Position numbers and translations under genes: made by a program | Notes under the pieces: model-generated | Databases searched by the model: none | What the model saw: only the letters and a program-made list of their open reading frames with translations | What the model was told of the DNA's origin: nothing | NCBI RefSeq assembly: GCF_010882125.1 | Contig: NZ_JAAGVZ010000006.1 | Span: 1-64,000, forward strand | DNA from: Peribacillus alkalitolerans | GTDB lineage: Bacteria; Bacillota; Bacilli; Bacillales; DSM-1321 | Reading direction: 5' to 3' | DNA length: 64,000 nt | Part shown: piece by piece, positions 10,889 to 20,810 of the stretch | Numbering within the stretch: the stretch's first letter is position 1 | How the letters are laid out: every line of letters begins with the position of its first letter

Positions 10889-11635
10889 TTAATCTTTTTC
10901 AGTATACCCATCCGTACGCTTATATGGAATATCGCCAATCGGTGATTCCAAATCTTCACGTTCTAATATTTCTTCGTATTTCTCATGTGTTTTATTAGGA
11001 TAAAGTCTTCGGTTGTTACCAGCCAAGTCATTACCCACAAAGGTTTCAATTTCCTCTGTAAATCCTTCAATATCATCTGCATCACGATATAGGCTGCTAT
11101 AATCCTCGCGATCGCCTGTATAATCGGAAGGGGTTTCCGAAGTACCATACCTGGCCACTTCTTGGAAACTGTCTTCATGATCAATAATATATGGGTTTTT
11201 TCTTCGATCAAAAGAATCCCTATGAGGAGCTTCCAGTATTTCTTCTTCACCCGGTCGATCAGATGCAGTCGTTTGATCAGGGGTATGATTTACACAGTAC
11301 AACGAATACGGTACAATTTCGAGTCTTTCATAAGGGATATCTTTCCCACATTCTTTACATTTACCGTAGCTTCCGTTTTCCATTGCTGCAAGAGCTTGTT
11401 CTATCTTAGATAACTCTGACTCGGCATGTACTCCTAATGCCAGGTCCTTTTCACGCTCGTATAATTCTGACCCTAAGTCGGCTGGATGATTATCATATGA
11501 AGAAAGTTCTCCAACAGTGTCTTTCTCGCCTTCTTCAATGGTTTCATGTTTCGTATTTTCAATCGTATGTTCTAAGGATGCTTTTTGTTGCAGCAACTCT
11601 TCTTTTAAGGTTTTAATCTGTTGATTTGAAATCAT
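10889..11635 (-). CDS. yteA: YteA-type DksA/TraR zinc-finger protein
   Basis: A 248-residue, acidic protein. The N-terminal half looks like a coiled-coil DksA-type region; a zinc-finger follows with C93-x2-C96 and C114-x2-H117, so the fourth ligand is His rather than Cys. The C-terminal half is rich in Asp, Glu and Tyr. It matches the YteA family, which in Bacillus is linked to sporulation; its target is not known to me. AAGGAG lies 10 bases before the chosen ATG at 11635; an in-frame ATG eight codons earlier has no site. Downstream neighbour of menA on the same strand. Confidence 0.82.
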   Translation of the reverse strand: MISNQQIKTLKEELLQQKASLEHTIENTKHETIEEGEKDTVGELSSYDNHPADLGSELYEREKDLALGVHAESELSKIEQALAAMENGSYGKCKECGKDIPYERLEIVPYSLYCVNHTPDQTTASDRPGEEEILEAPHRDSFDRRKNPYIIDHEDSFQEVARYGTSETPSDYTGDREDYSSLYRDADDIEGFTEEIETFVGNDLAGNNRRLYPNKTHEKYEEILEREDLESPIGDIPYKRTDGYTEKD

Positions 11636-11799
11636 ATGTTTTGCACTCCTTCTATACATGTCTTAAATTAGTATGGACAATCTTCTCCCATAACATGTTA
11701 AAAATGTATAGTGGATACTTACCCTTTTTCTTTAACTCGAAACAAGATGTGGGAATTTTGTGATCTACAGAAAATAAGGGCTCTATTCGCGTATATTGG

Positions 11800-11965
11800 T
11801 GTTTTTTGACTAATAAAGGTTGTCCGTTGATTTTCGCTCCAGGTACTTGCTTTCCGCGGAGAGGGATGGGGACCTCCTCGGCGACTTGCGCCTGTGGGGT
11901 CTCCCACTTCCCTCTTTTTCCCGCAGGAGTCAAGTACCCTCCGCTACAATCAACTCAGTAGGTTA
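11800..11965 (-). repeat. GC-rich dispersed repeat of Bacillaceae
   Basis: Read on the minus strand this stretch contains the motifs TTGATTGTAGCGGAGGG, GACTCCTGCGGGAAAAAGAG, GAGACCCCACAGGCGCAAG, GCCGAGGAGGTCCCC and CCTGGAGCGAAAATCAACGG. I recognise this set of blocks from a repeat scattered through intergenic regions of many Bacillus-like genomes. It is much more GC-rich than its surroundings and has complementary flanks (GTTGATT and AATCAAC), so it can fold into a long hairpin. The two coding-length frames across it are not real genes. Confidence 0.75.
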
Positions 11966-12012
11966 AAGTAAAATTGCTTAAAAGCAACAAACTTTATGGA
12001 AACATCTATATA

Positions 12013-12040
12013 TAAAAAAAACTCCCAAAAAAGGGAGCTT
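12013..12040 (-). terminator. Terminator of menA
   Basis: On the minus strand AAGCTCCC, a T6 loop and GGGAGTT are followed by a run of seven Ts, 8 bases after the menA stop. Confidence 0.9.
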
Positions 12041-12047
12041 CATTTAT

Positions 12048-12986
12048 TTACTTAACAAAATAGCTGATAAAAAGACCAATCGATAACAAGAATCCAAAAA
12101 TAGTATTCGTTTGTGCTGTCGCAATCATGGCAGGCATCATTGTAATTGGAACAGTTTTTCCAACGAATCCCTTTGTAGCTTTTACGGCTTTAGGAGCACT
12201 TAAAAGTACAAGTAACAGCCAGATTGAAACTTGGTTAGTGACAACCATCCCGAGGATCCAACCGTATGATGTAATAAACATAGCAGCAAGTAGATAGATG
12301 GCATTTTTTCTGCCAAATAAAATTGCCAATGTTTTTCGTCCATTTTCTTTATCTCCGTCCAGATCACGGATATTGTTTGCTAGTAAGATTGCTCCTACTA
12401 AAAGTCCTGAAGGGATGGATACAAATACTGACATAGGTGTCACACTACCTGCTTGGATGAAAAATGATATGAGTATGATTAACACACCCATGAATAAACC
12501 TGCGAAGATTTCTCCAAATGGAGTATAGGCAATCGGAACAGGTCCACCAGTATAAAGGTAGCCAACTAGCATACATACTAAGCCAACAGCACATAACCAC
12601 CAGCTGCTTTCCATACAGATATATACGCCAAGAAGTGCAGCTAGTCCATATAAGACGAATGCCAATGCCATGACCGTTTTTGGTTTTATGCCTTCCCTTA
12701 CTATGGCTCCACCAATACCGACAGATTCTTCATTATCAAGGCCTCTTTTATAATCGTAATATTCATTGAACATATTTGTAGCCGCTTGAATGAGTAAACT
12801 GGCCAATAGCATGGCAAGAAATAAAGGTATATTGATTTCGTATTTATGCATTGCGAGTGCAGTACCAATAAGCACCGGTACAAAACCAGCAGTCAAAGTA
12901 TGTGGTCTAGTCAGGTGCCACCAGACTTTCCAGTTTTTTCTTCCAGGTGCTACAGGAGAAGGTGTAGACTGAATTTGTGTTTGCAT
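12048..12986 (-). CDS. menA: 1,4-dihydroxy-2-naphthoate prenyltransferase
   Basis: Joins DHNA to a long polyprenyl diphosphate to make demethylmenaquinone, at the membrane. The 312-residue UbiA-type protein has the prenyl-diphosphate/Mg motif NMFNEYYDYKRGLD at 71-84, a second Asp-rich loop DLDGDKENGRKT, and about eight hydrophobic helices. AAAGGGAGAG precedes the ATG. It is transcribed away from the menF-D-H-B-E-C operon, the same divergent arrangement as in B. subtilis. Confidence 0.96.
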   Translation of the reverse strand: MQTQIQSTPSPVAPGRKNWKVWWHLTRPHTLTAGFVPVLIGTALAMHKYEINIPLFLAMLLASLLIQAATNMFNEYYDYKRGLDNEESVGIGGAIVREGIKPKTVMALAFVLYGLAALLGVYICMESSWWLCAVGLVCMLVGYLYTGGPVPIAYTPFGEIFAGLFMGVLIILISFFIQAGSVTPMSVFVSIPSGLLVGAILLANNIRDLDGDKENGRKTLAILFGRKNAIYLLAAMFITSYGWILGMVVTNQVSIWLLLVLLSAPKAVKATKGFVGKTVPITMMPAMIATAQTNTIFGFLLSIGLFISYFVK

Positions 12987-13048
12987 TGTGTCTCTCCCTT
13001 TACTCTATATAATGGATTGTTAATTTGTGAACAAAATATAACAATTTA

Positions 13049-13077
13049 AGTGTAGAAAAGAGCGTGAAGAGTGTCAA
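13049..13077 (-). promoter_or_regulatory. SigmaA-type promoter for menA
   Basis: On the minus strand TTGACA and TACACT are separated by 17 bases, about 63 bases before the menA start. The -35 box is perfect and the -10 matches four of six. Confidence 0.6.
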
Positions 13078-13231
13078 CGACTTTTTACATGCATCTATAG
13101 AATATATTTCCACAGTGCCTTCTTAATTTAGTTTGATGATTTATAAGAGGAGTATATGGATAGAGGTAATGAATTTTTATAATAATAAGGAAAAAACTAG
13201 GCCCAAACCCTGTTGAATCAGGCTTGAATTG

Positions 13232-13261
13232 TTGACACAACTGGAATATGAGGTGTATCTT
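13232..13261 (+). promoter_or_regulatory. Possible SigmaA promoter for menF operon
   Basis: TTGACA at 13232 and TATCTT at 13256 with an 18-base spacer, about 47 bases upstream of menF. The -35 is perfect and the -10 is partial. Confidence 0.5.
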
Positions 13262-13307
13262 TAAATAGGTTTAATAGCGGAAATTCTAAGGAAACGGGGG
13301 GATTAAA

Positions 13308-14717
13308 TTGACTACATTGCATGGAACAGAACTCCTTGACGGACTGCAAACTGCAGTGAATAAAGCCAATGATAGTAAAAATTTGGTTTTGTTTAGCTAT
13401 GTGAAAAAAATGCAGCCGTTAAGCCCCCTTTCTTTTTATATAAGTGGAAGAGAGCAATTTGTAGGAGAACGATTCTATTGGCAAGAGCCTGATGGAGAGT
13501 TGGAAATTGCCGGATTAGGAAGATTAGAAAAAATCTCTTCTTCCAATGGTCTGCAACGTTATGAACAAATCCATCAACAATGGCAAGAAATCATTCAGAG
13601 AGCAGTCATCATTTCTGAAGATACAAAGCTAGCTACTGGTCCTCTTTTGTTCGGTGGCTTTTCTTTTGATGAAACAGTGAAGGGTCATATGATGTGGGAT
13701 CAATTTGGAGATTCTTTATTTTTCATTCCAAAAAGAATGTTGACTAAAATGAAGGATGAGACATATCTTACACTCAATCTTTTATGCGAGCCAGGTGACG
13801 AAACGCAGAAGCTGTTAGTGTCTATTCAAGAAATCCTGCAAGAGGACTTAAATAAAGCTACACATTACTCTAATTCTGTATGTAACGGATTGGAAGAAAT
13901 CGCTACTGATATTTGGTTAGAAAAAGTAGGGACGGCTATCCATGATATTAAAGAAGGCAAAATGGACAAGGTGGTATTGGCTCGTGAAGCTAGGCTTTTA
14001 TTTCAAGATAAAGTTTCCTCTGAAGCCGTTCTTAGAAATTTAAAAACTGATCAACCTACTAGTTTTATTTTTTCATTAGAATCAGGCAGTGATTGCTTTG
14101 TAGGTGCTTCTCCTGAAAGACTTATTAAAAAACAAGGAACCACCCTTCTCTCAACATGTTTAGCTGGATCCATAAGACGTGGGAAGTCGGAAGAGGAAGA
14201 TGAAATGCTTGGAAAAGAGTTACTTTCAGACCACAAAAATCGGATGGAGCATCAGTTTGTTGTAGAGACGATCGAAGAGGCTCTACAGAAGTATAGTTCA
14301 GAAGTAAACGTCCCAGAAATGCCAACGCTTATGAAAGTCAAGCATATTCAACATTTATTTACTCCTGTCATTGCAAATTGTGAGGATGACCTTTCCATTT
14401 TCAAAGTGGTGAAAAACCTCCATCCTACACCAGCCCTTGGTGGTTTGCCAAAAGAAAAGGCTGTAGAGTGGATTAGAGAGCATGAACCATTAGAAAGAGG
14501 TTTCTATGCCTCACCGATTGGATGGACCGATGCCTATGGTAACGGTGAATTTGCTGTAGCTATTCGATCAGGGCTAATCCAAGGAAAAGAAGTGTCTTTA
14601 TTTGCAGGCTGTGGCATAGTTGAAGATTCTGATCCTACCTTAGAATATAATGAAACAACCATAAAATTTAAACCGATGTTACATGCATTAGGAGGGATCT
14701 CTCATGGAATATCGTGA
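13308..14717 (+). CDS. menF: Isochorismate synthase
   Basis: Converts chorismate to isochorismate, the first step of menaquinone synthesis. The 469 residues include the C-terminal chorismate-binding domain with FSLESGSDCFVGASPERL near 250-270, HLHP-type NLHPTPALGG, and the end motif GCGIVEDSDPTLEYNET. The start is TTG, preceded by ACGGGGGGA. It overlaps menD by 14 bases. First gene of menF-D-H-B-E-C. Confidence 0.95.
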   Translation: MTTLHGTELLDGLQTAVNKANDSKNLVLFSYVKKMQPLSPLSFYISGREQFVGERFYWQEPDGELEIAGLGRLEKISSSNGLQRYEQIHQQWQEIIQRAVIISEDTKLATGPLLFGGFSFDETVKGHMMWDQFGDSLFFIPKRMLTKMKDETYLTLNLLCEPGDETQKLLVSIQEILQEDLNKATHYSNSVCNGLEEIATDIWLEKVGTAIHDIKEGKMDKVVLAREARLLFQDKVSSEAVLRNLKTDQPTSFIFSLESGSDCFVGASPERLIKKQGTTLLSTCLAGSIRRGKSEEEDEMLGKELLSDHKNRMEHQFVVETIEEALQKYSSEVNVPEMPTLMKVKHIQHLFTPVIANCEDDLSIFKVVKNLHPTPALGGLPKEKAVEWIREHEPLERGFYASPIGWTDAYGNGEFAVAIRSGLIQGKEVSLFAGCGIVEDSDPTLEYNETTIKFKPMLHALGGISHGIS

Positions 14718-16470
14718 AGCCTTAACGGCATATGCATCAGCTTTTATAGATGAATTGACTAAAGTGAACGTGAAGCACGCGGTAGTAAGTCCGGGTTCAC
14801 GTTCAACCCCTTTAGCCTTATTGTTAGCTATGCACCCCGGGATAAAGATACACGTAAATGTGGACGAGCGATCAGCGGGGTTCTTTGCTTTAGGCTTAGC
14901 TAAAGCGTTGGGAGAGCCAGTTGCTTTATTATGTACGTCAGGAACGGCTGCGGCAAATTATTATCCTGCGATTATCGAAGCTTCTTATTCGAGAGTCCCA
15001 CTTATAGTATTAACCGCAGATCGACCTCATGAACTTAGGGATGTAGGCGCCCCACAAGCCATTGACCAAATCCATCTATACGGTAAGCATGTAAAGTGGT
15101 TTTCAGAGATGGCTTTGCCAGAAAAGAGTGAAGAGATTGTTCGATATGCACGTACGGTTAGTGCACGTGCAGCTGCTACTGCAATTCAAGCCCCTGCTGG
15201 ACCCGTTCACTTGAATTTCCCTTTAAGAGAGCCATTAGTGCCATATTTAGATGATCCAAAGCTGTTCCAATATGGCACTCATTGGAATGAGATGTCGGTA
15301 ACAGTAAGGAATGGGAATAAGCAGTTAGAAGAAATGGAGTATAAGAAACTATCTTCATTGTTTCGAAAAAAGCAAAAGGGTGTTATTGTATGCGGTTACA
15401 TAGAAAAAGCTTTTACGGAAGAAATATGTGGCCTTTCTGAAAAATTAGGATATCCTATCCTAGCTGATCCCCTATCACAACTTAGAAGTGGTTATCATAG
15501 TAAGGCCAATGTTGTAGATACCTATGACACATTTCTTCGCTTTCCAGATATAGCAGAAGAATTAGTACCAGATGTCATCATCCGATTTGGCGCAATGCCC
15601 ATCTCGAAATCTTTAACCCAATTCCTGAAGAAGCAGACTCATGCCCAGCATATAGTTGTGGATGCAGGTTCTGGATGGCGAGAACCCACCGGTGTAGCAA
15701 CCCATATCTTATACTGTGATAATGCTTTATTCTGTAAGGGAATCAATAAAGAAATCAATGGTCCTACTGAATTTGAATGGCTTAATAAATGGAAAGACCT
15801 AAACGTTATAACCAAATCAGGCCTTGATTCCATACGGGATGATGATTCATTAAATGAAGGGAAACTCGTTACAGTAATGCAAGAAATCATGCCTGATCAA
15901 TCAACCTTATTTGTGGGTAACAGTATGCCAATTCGTGATGTCGATACGTTTTTCCATAACCACGATAAAACCATTCAAATTTATGCCAATCGTGGTGCTA
16001 ATGGGATAGATGGTCTTGTATCGACTGCGCTTGGAGTTAGTTCGGTAAATAATGATACAGTATTATTATTAGGGGATTTAAGCTTTTTCCATGATATGAA
16101 TGGCTTGCTATCAGCAAAAATGAACGGCCAGGACCTCATCATTGTGATTGTGAATAATGATGGAGGGGGCATCTTCTCTTTCCTACCACAATCTAGTGAG
16201 AAAGACTATTTTGAACAACTGTTCGGAACCCCACATGGTATGGATTTTTCTCATGCGATTGAAATGTATGGAGGGAAATATCATAGAGCTGAATCGTGGG
16301 ATGATTTCGAAGCACGTTTTAGACAAGCATTCGAGCAAAAAGGCTTAAGAGTGATCGAAGTAAACACAGAGCGGGAAGAAAATGTCACAAAGCATCGAGA
16401 ATTGTGGGAAATTGTTGCCCGGGAAATTAATATGTCACGAGGAAATGACCATAATGAAATTCCTCAGTAA
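14704..16470 (+). CDS. menD: SEPHCHC synthase (MenD)
   Basis: Thiamine-diphosphate enzyme that adds a succinic semialdehyde unit from 2-oxoglutarate to isochorismate. The 588 residues show the cofactor-activating Glu55 in VDERSAGF, SPGSRSTPLAL near the N-terminus, and the Mg-TPP site LLLGDLSFFHDMNGL followed by NNDGGGIFSF. AGGAGG just before the ATG supports this start. Length is close to the roughly 580 residues usual in Bacillus. Confidence 0.97.
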   Translation: MEYREALTAYASAFIDELTKVNVKHAVVSPGSRSTPLALLLAMHPGIKIHVNVDERSAGFFALGLAKALGEPVALLCTSGTAAANYYPAIIEASYSRVPLIVLTADRPHELRDVGAPQAIDQIHLYGKHVKWFSEMALPEKSEEIVRYARTVSARAAATAIQAPAGPVHLNFPLREPLVPYLDDPKLFQYGTHWNEMSVTVRNGNKQLEEMEYKKLSSLFRKKQKGVIVCGYIEKAFTEEICGLSEKLGYPILADPLSQLRSGYHSKANVVDTYDTFLRFPDIAEELVPDVIIRFGAMPISKSLTQFLKKQTHAQHIVVDAGSGWREPTGVATHILYCDNALFCKGINKEINGPTEFEWLNKWKDLNVITKSGLDSIRDDDSLNEGKLVTVMQEIMPDQSTLFVGNSMPIRDVDTFFHNHDKTIQIYANRGANGIDGLVSTALGVSSVNNDTVLLLGDLSFFHDMNGLLSAKMNGQDLIIVIVNNDGGGIFSFLPQSSEKDYFEQLFGTPHGMDFSHAIEMYGGKYHRAESWDDFEARFRQAFEQKGLRVIEVNTEREENVTKHRELWEIVAREINMSRGNDHNEIPQ

Positions 16471-17287
16471 TCATGTCGAATATAATGTTGAGGTACATGG
16501 GTCTAGTTCTAGTTCTAGTGTCCTTTTGCTCCATGGTTTCACAGGAGATCTCCATACATGGGACCATCTTGTCAACGTATTAAGTAAGGATTATCAAACC
16601 ATATCAATTGATATTATTGGACATGGATTGACTGGATCACCTGATTATTCAGAACGGTACACCATGGAAAGTGTGTGTAGAGACATTGTTGCGATCTTAG
16701 ATAGCCTTTCTATCGAAAAGGTACATCTTGTTGGATACTCAATGGGTGGAAGATTGGCCCTTTCTTTTGCCCATCTTTATCAGGGCTATGTTTCCTCTCT
16801 GGTACTGGAAAGTGCCTCTCCTGGATTAAGTACAATAGAGGAAAGGCTGAATAGACGGGTTGCAGATGAAGGGTTGGCAAAAAAATTGGAGGATCAGGGA
16901 TTGGAAGCCTTTATTGATTTTTGGGAAAACATCCCTTTATTCAAATCCTTGAAATCGTTACCTCTGGAAACACAAAATCATATTCGAAGGCAACGTATGA
17001 ATAATACTATCGTCGGTCTTTCCAATAGCTTAAGAGGCATGGGGACTGGGGTACAGCCCTCATGGTGGGACCATCTATCACAGTTGAAAATACCGGTATT
17101 GTTATTGACAGGAGAGCTTGATGAAAAGTTTGTCCGAATTGCTGAATTAATGTGTTCGCATATTAAAGATGTACAATGGGACAATATTTTAGGAGCAGGG
17201 CATGCAATTCATGTGGAACTACCTGAAAAGTTTGGTAAAATAGTAAGTGGGTTTTTGTCGAAAATTGAAGGAGGTAAAATAACATGA
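16454..17287 (+). CDS. menH: SHCHC synthase, alpha/beta hydrolase fold
   Basis: Eliminates pyruvate from SEPHCHC to give SHCHC. The 277-residue protein has a complete triad: Ser96 in GYSMGGR, Asp223 in LTGELDE and His250 in GAGHAIH. The start ATG 16454 has GAGGA 10 bases upstream and sits inside the end of menD; the ATG at 16445 is too close to that site. Residues 17-22 are six serines encoded by a perfect TCTAGT hexamer repeated three times, where slippage would change the length by two residues. The stop overlaps menB by four bases (ATGA). Confidence 0.92.
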   Translation: MKFLSNHVEYNVEVHGSSSSSSVLLLHGFTGDLHTWDHLVNVLSKDYQTISIDIIGHGLTGSPDYSERYTMESVCRDIVAILDSLSIEKVHLVGYSMGGRLALSFAHLYQGYVSSLVLESASPGLSTIEERLNRRVADEGLAKKLEDQGLEAFIDFWENIPLFKSLKSLPLETQNHIRRQRMNNTIVGLSNSLRGMGTGVQPSWWDHLSQLKIPVLLLTGELDEKFVRIAELMCSHIKDVQWDNILGAGHAIHVELPEKFGKIVSGFLSKIEGGKIT

Positions 17288-18102
17288 ATTTTGAATGGGT
17301 TTCAGAACGTACTTATGAAGATATTTTGTATGAGACATACAATGGTATTGCCAAAATTACGATCAATCGACCAGAGGTACATAATGCTTTTCGTCCAAAG
17401 ACAGTCATGGAATTGATTGATGCATTTGCTTATGCACGAGACGATGCAAATGTTGGGGTTATCGTATTGGCAGGAGCAGGTGGAAGAGCCTTCTGTTCTG
17501 GTGGTGACCAGTCAGTTCGTGGTCATGGTGGATACGTTGGAGAAGACCAAATTCCACGTCTAAACGTATTGGACCTTCAACGTCTAATTCGTGTCATTCC
17601 TAAACCAGTAATCGCAATGGTTGCAGGATATGCTATCGGTGGTGGTCATGTCCTACATATCGTTTGTGACTTAACGATTGCTGCTGACAATGCAGTATTT
17701 GGTCAAACTGGCCCTAAAGTGGGTAGCTTTGATGCAGGGTACGGTTCTGGCTATCTAGCACGTATCGTTGGCCATAAAAAGGCTCGTGAAATTTGGTTCC
17801 TATGCCGTCAATATAATGCGCAAGAAGCTCTTGATATGGGATTGGTTAATACCGTCGTACCATTAGAGCAGCTTGAAGCAGAAACGGTAAAATGGTGTGA
17901 GGAAATCCTTGAAAAGAGCCCAACAGCTCTACGTTTCTTGAAAGCAGCTTTCAATGCAGACACGGATGGACTTGCAGGTATCCAACAGTTTGCAGGAGAT
18001 GCAACGCTTCTTTATTACACAACGGATGAAGCAAAAGAAGGTAGAGATGCATTTAAAGAAAAACGTAAGCCTGATTTTGGTCAATTCCCAAGATTCCCTT
18101 GA
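17284..18102 (+). CDS. menB: 1,4-dihydroxy-2-naphthoyl-CoA synthase
   Basis: Crotonase-family ring closure of o-succinylbenzoyl-CoA to DHNA-CoA. The 272 residues have the oxyanion-hole segment [13 protein letters not shown] near 80, the conserved [12 protein letters not shown] near 120, and [15 protein letters not shown], typical of MenB. AGGAGG precedes the ATG, which overlaps the menH stop. Confidence 0.97.
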   Translation: MNFEWVSERTYEDILYETYNGIAKITINRPEVHNAFRPKTVMELIDAFAYARDDANVGVIVLAGAGGRAFCSGGDQSVRGHGGYVGEDQIPRLNVLDLQRLIRVIPKPVIAMVAGYAIGGGHVLHIVCDLTIAADNAVFGQTGPKVGSFDAGYGSGYLARIVGHKKAREIWFLCRQYNAQEALDMGLVNTVVPLEQLEAETVKWCEEILEKSPTALRFLKAAFNADTDGLAGIQQFAGDATLLYYTTDEAKEGRDAFKEKRKPDFGQFPRFP

Positions 18103-18121
18103 TGATATGATTTGTGAATGC

Positions 18122-18156
18122 ACAGCTTGACGAGATTTCTTGTCAGGCTGTTTTGC
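18122..18156 (+). terminator. Hairpin between menB and menE
   Basis: ACAGCTTGAC and GTCAGGCTGT form an imperfect stem followed by TTTTGCT. It lies between menB and menE and may reduce read-through or stabilise the upstream mRNA. The T run is short, so full termination is doubtful. Confidence 0.5.
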
Positions 18157-18219
18157 TATTTACAAACCAAAGAAGCAAAGGCAATTTTGCTCTACATTAT
18201 GAGTAAAGGATGGGTCATC

Positions 18220-19710
18220 GTGCAATATTTAGAAACAATGCCCAATTGGTTGAAAAAAAGGGCAGATCTTTCACCAAATAGAATCGCCATTTCTTTCGAA
18301 AAAGAAGAAGTCAGTTTTCAAGAATTATTTAAGTGTACTCAGAAAGTGGCTACAGTTCTACATAAGTTGGGGGTAGGAAGGGAAAGTCGGGTATCATTAT
18401 TAGTCCGAAATCACATCGACGCTGTGTATGTGTTTCATGCTCTATTGCAGCTGGGGACAGAAATTGTGATGTTAAATAATAAACTTTTGGAAGCGGAATT
18501 GGACTATCAGATCCAAGATTCGAAATCAGATTTTCTATTTAGTGATCGCTTATTCATTGATAAGGCACAGGCTTTTAATCCCATAATGATAGATATGATT
18601 ATGGCACAAGCCAAAATGGTGGATGAAATAGAAGCCCCTATATTGGAAGAGTATGAAATGAATCGAACAGCTACCATCATGTATACTTCTGGAACAACAG
18701 GAAAGCCAAAAGGGGTCATGCAATCGTTCGGTAATCATTGGTGGAGTGCTGTTGGTTCTGTACTGAACCTAGGGTTACGTGAAGAGGATTGCTGGCTGTG
18801 TACCGTGCCAATCTTTCATATTAGTGGACTATCCATCTTGTTCCGGAGTCTTTTCTATGGAATGAAGGTCATTTTACATGAGCGTTTCCTTGAGGAGAAA
18901 GCGAACGAAGCAATAAATCAACAGGGAGTAACAATTGCTTCAGTCGTTACATCAATGCTAAACAGAATGTTGCTTGGATTGGGGAAAGAAACATATCCTT
19001 CTTCATTTCGTTGCATGCTGCTTGGTGGAGGACCAGCTCCTTTGAATATTCTAGAATCATGTAAACAGAAGGGGATTCCGGTATACCAGACTTATGGAAT
19101 GACAGAAACTTCATCTCAAATCGTCACTCTATCCCCAGAGTATAGTTTAAGCAAGCTAGGATCTGCTGGGAAACCACTATTTCCATGTTCCATTAAAATT
19201 ATGGATGATCAGGGTGAGGCTTTTAAAGGAGCTCCTGGTGAAATAGCGGTAAAGGGACCGAATGTGACAAAGGGATATTTATATAACGAAGAAGCCTACT
19301 TACGGTCTATGAAAGAAGGTTGGTTTTTCACTGGTGATATAGGATATTTAGATTCGGATGGTTTTTTATATGTTCTTGATCGGAGGTCTGACTTGATCAT
19401 TTCAGGCGGTGAAAATATCTACCCTGCCGAAATAGAAAATGTCCTCATGCAACATGAAGCCATTTATGAAGCAGGTGTTACAGGATTTGAAGATGAGGTG
19501 TGGGGTCAGTCCCCAGTCGGTTTTGTCGTGTTACACGAAGGTATGGATGTCTCTTCGGAGGAGTTAGAATTATATTGTAGAAGGTTGCTGGCGGCGTATA
19601 AAGTCCCCAAAACATTTTACTTTGTAAAAGAACTGCCGCGAAACGCATCCAATAAGCTAGTGAGAAGGAATCTTTCAAACTTGATCAATGAGGGGAGGCA
19701 TTCTGAATGA
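18220..19710 (+). CDS. menE: o-Succinylbenzoate-CoA ligase
   Basis: Activates o-succinylbenzoate to its CoA thioester with ATP. The adenylate-forming enzyme has the P-loop YTSGTTGKPKGVM, the TYGMTETSSQ motif, the TGDIGYLDSDGF hinge region and a C-terminal lysine in NASNKLVRR. I choose the GTG at 18220, which has AAAGGA 9 bases upstream and gives 496 residues. In-frame ATGs further up (18199 and 18118) lack a site and would add a tail not seen in the family. The stop overlaps menC (ATGA). Confidence 0.93.
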   Translation: MQYLETMPNWLKKRADLSPNRIAISFEKEEVSFQELFKCTQKVATVLHKLGVGRESRVSLLVRNHIDAVYVFHALLQLGTEIVMLNNKLLEAELDYQIQDSKSDFLFSDRLFIDKAQAFNPIMIDMIMAQAKMVDEIEAPILEEYEMNRTATIMYTSGTTGKPKGVMQSFGNHWWSAVGSVLNLGLREEDCWLCTVPIFHISGLSILFRSLFYGMKVILHERFLEEKANEAINQQGVTIASVVTSMLNRMLLGLGKETYPSSFRCMLLGGGPAPLNILESCKQKGIPVYQTYGMTETSSQIVTLSPEYSLSKLGSAGKPLFPCSIKIMDDQGEAFKGAPGEIAVKGPNVTKGYLYNEEAYLRSMKEGWFFTGDIGYLDSDGFLYVLDRRSDLIISGGENIYPAEIENVLMQHEAIYEAGVTGFEDEVWGQSPVGFVVLHEGMDVSSEELELYCRRLLAAYKVPKTFYFVKELPRNASNKLVRRNLSNLINEGRHSE

Positions 19711-20810
19711 ACATTAAGGAAATTCATGTTCATGTCATTCGGTCCCCCTTAAATAAGCCTTTTTCTACCCATCTTGAAGTAGTTAAAGAGCGTGAAGCGA
19801 TCATTCTTGAACTTGTAGAGATTGATGGTTGTAAAGGATATGGTGAAGTGGTAGCTTTTTCAAGCCCGTGGTATACGGAGGAAACAATCAAGACGTGTTT
19901 ACATGCATTGAGAGACTTTTTGATTCCTGCTATTCTTCAAAAAACCATTAATCACCCTAATGATTTGGAAGGTCTTCTTGCCCCAATCAGGGGGAATCGG
20001 ATGGCAAAGGCCGGCCTTGAATGTGCCATTTGGGACTTGTATGCCAAAATGAACAACCAACCTCTCTACCGCTTGATTGGGGGAACGAAACAAGAAGTAG
20101 AAGCGGGAGTAGTCATAGCTTCAACCTCTTTACAAGATGCTCTTTCCTCTATCGAGAAGGTTTATGATCAAGGTTATAAAAGATATAAAATAAAAATCCA
20201 TCCTAGCCATGATGAAGAGTTGTTAGCTGGAATCAGGACTGTATATCGGGATTTACCAATTATGGTGGACGCGAATTCCTCATACGACATAAACGATATG
20301 GAGCAGATGAGGAAACTAGATTTATTTAACCTGATGATGATTGAGCAACCATTTTCCCATGAAGATATTGTTGACCATGCAACTTTACGAAAACAAATCA
20401 ATACACCTATTTGCCTCGATGAAAGTATTACTAGCTTTTCCATGGCAAAATCCGCTTTATATATGCAAAGCTGTGACATTTTAAGCATAAAGCTAGGAAG
20501 AGTAGGCGGCTTAAGCGAAGCAATTAAAATTCATAATCTCTGCCAGGATCATTCAGTTCCTGTATGGTGCGGAGGGATGATTGAATTTGGGATTTCAAAA
20601 GCGTTTAATTTGGCATTGGCTTCTTTACCAAACTTTACATTACCAGGTGATTTTTCGTCCTCAACTCATTATTGGGAAAGAGATATTATCATGCCTGGAA
20701 TTAAAGTTCAAAATGGTACAATTAAGTTGTCCAACTCTCCTGGTATAGGTTTTGAAATTGACGAAGAAGCCCTTAGATTAATGGGTACTAAAAGTGAAGT
20801 ATATAGATGA
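19707..20810 (+). CDS. menC: o-Succinylbenzoate synthase
   Basis: Enolase-superfamily dehydration of SHCHC to o-succinylbenzoate. The 367 residues have the catalytic K161-x-K163 pair, metal ligands Asp188, Glu213 and Asp238, and the opposing Lys262 in SIKLGRVGG. GAGGGGAGG lies before the ATG. Last gene of the men operon; a terminator follows at once. Confidence 0.95.
   Translation: MNIKEIHVHVIRSPLNKPFSTHLEVVKEREAIILELVEIDGCKGYGEVVAFSSPWYTEETIKTCLHALRDFLIPAILQKTINHPNDLEGLLAPIRGNRMAKAGLECAIWDLYAKMNNQPLYRLIGGTKQEVEAGVVIASTSLQDALSSIEKVYDQGYKRYKIKIHPSHDEELLAGIRTVYRDLPIMVDANSSYDINDMEQMRKLDLFNLMMIEQPFSHEDIVDHATLRKQINTPICLDESITSFSMAKSALYMQSCDILSIKLGRVGGLSEAIKIHNLCQDHSVPVWCGGMIEFGISKAFNLALASLPNFTLPGDFSSSTHYWERDIIMPGIKVQNGTIKLSNSPGIGFEIDEEALRLMGTKSEVYR

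Larger units (their letters stand above)
11636..12047. other. Gap between yteA and menA
   Basis: This 412-base gap holds the dispersed repeat (11800-11965), the menA terminator and presumably the yteA promoter. I see no gene in it. Confidence 0.6.
12987..13307. other. Divergent menA/menF control region
   Basis: This gap of about 320 bases has no gene. It holds one probable promoter for each direction, listed separately. No known operator was recognised. Confidence 0.6.

Noticed and set aside
11652..11933. Minus-strand frames of 93 and 62 codons upstream of yteA
   Set aside because: They run across the GC-rich dispersed repeat, have no ribosome site and no family features.
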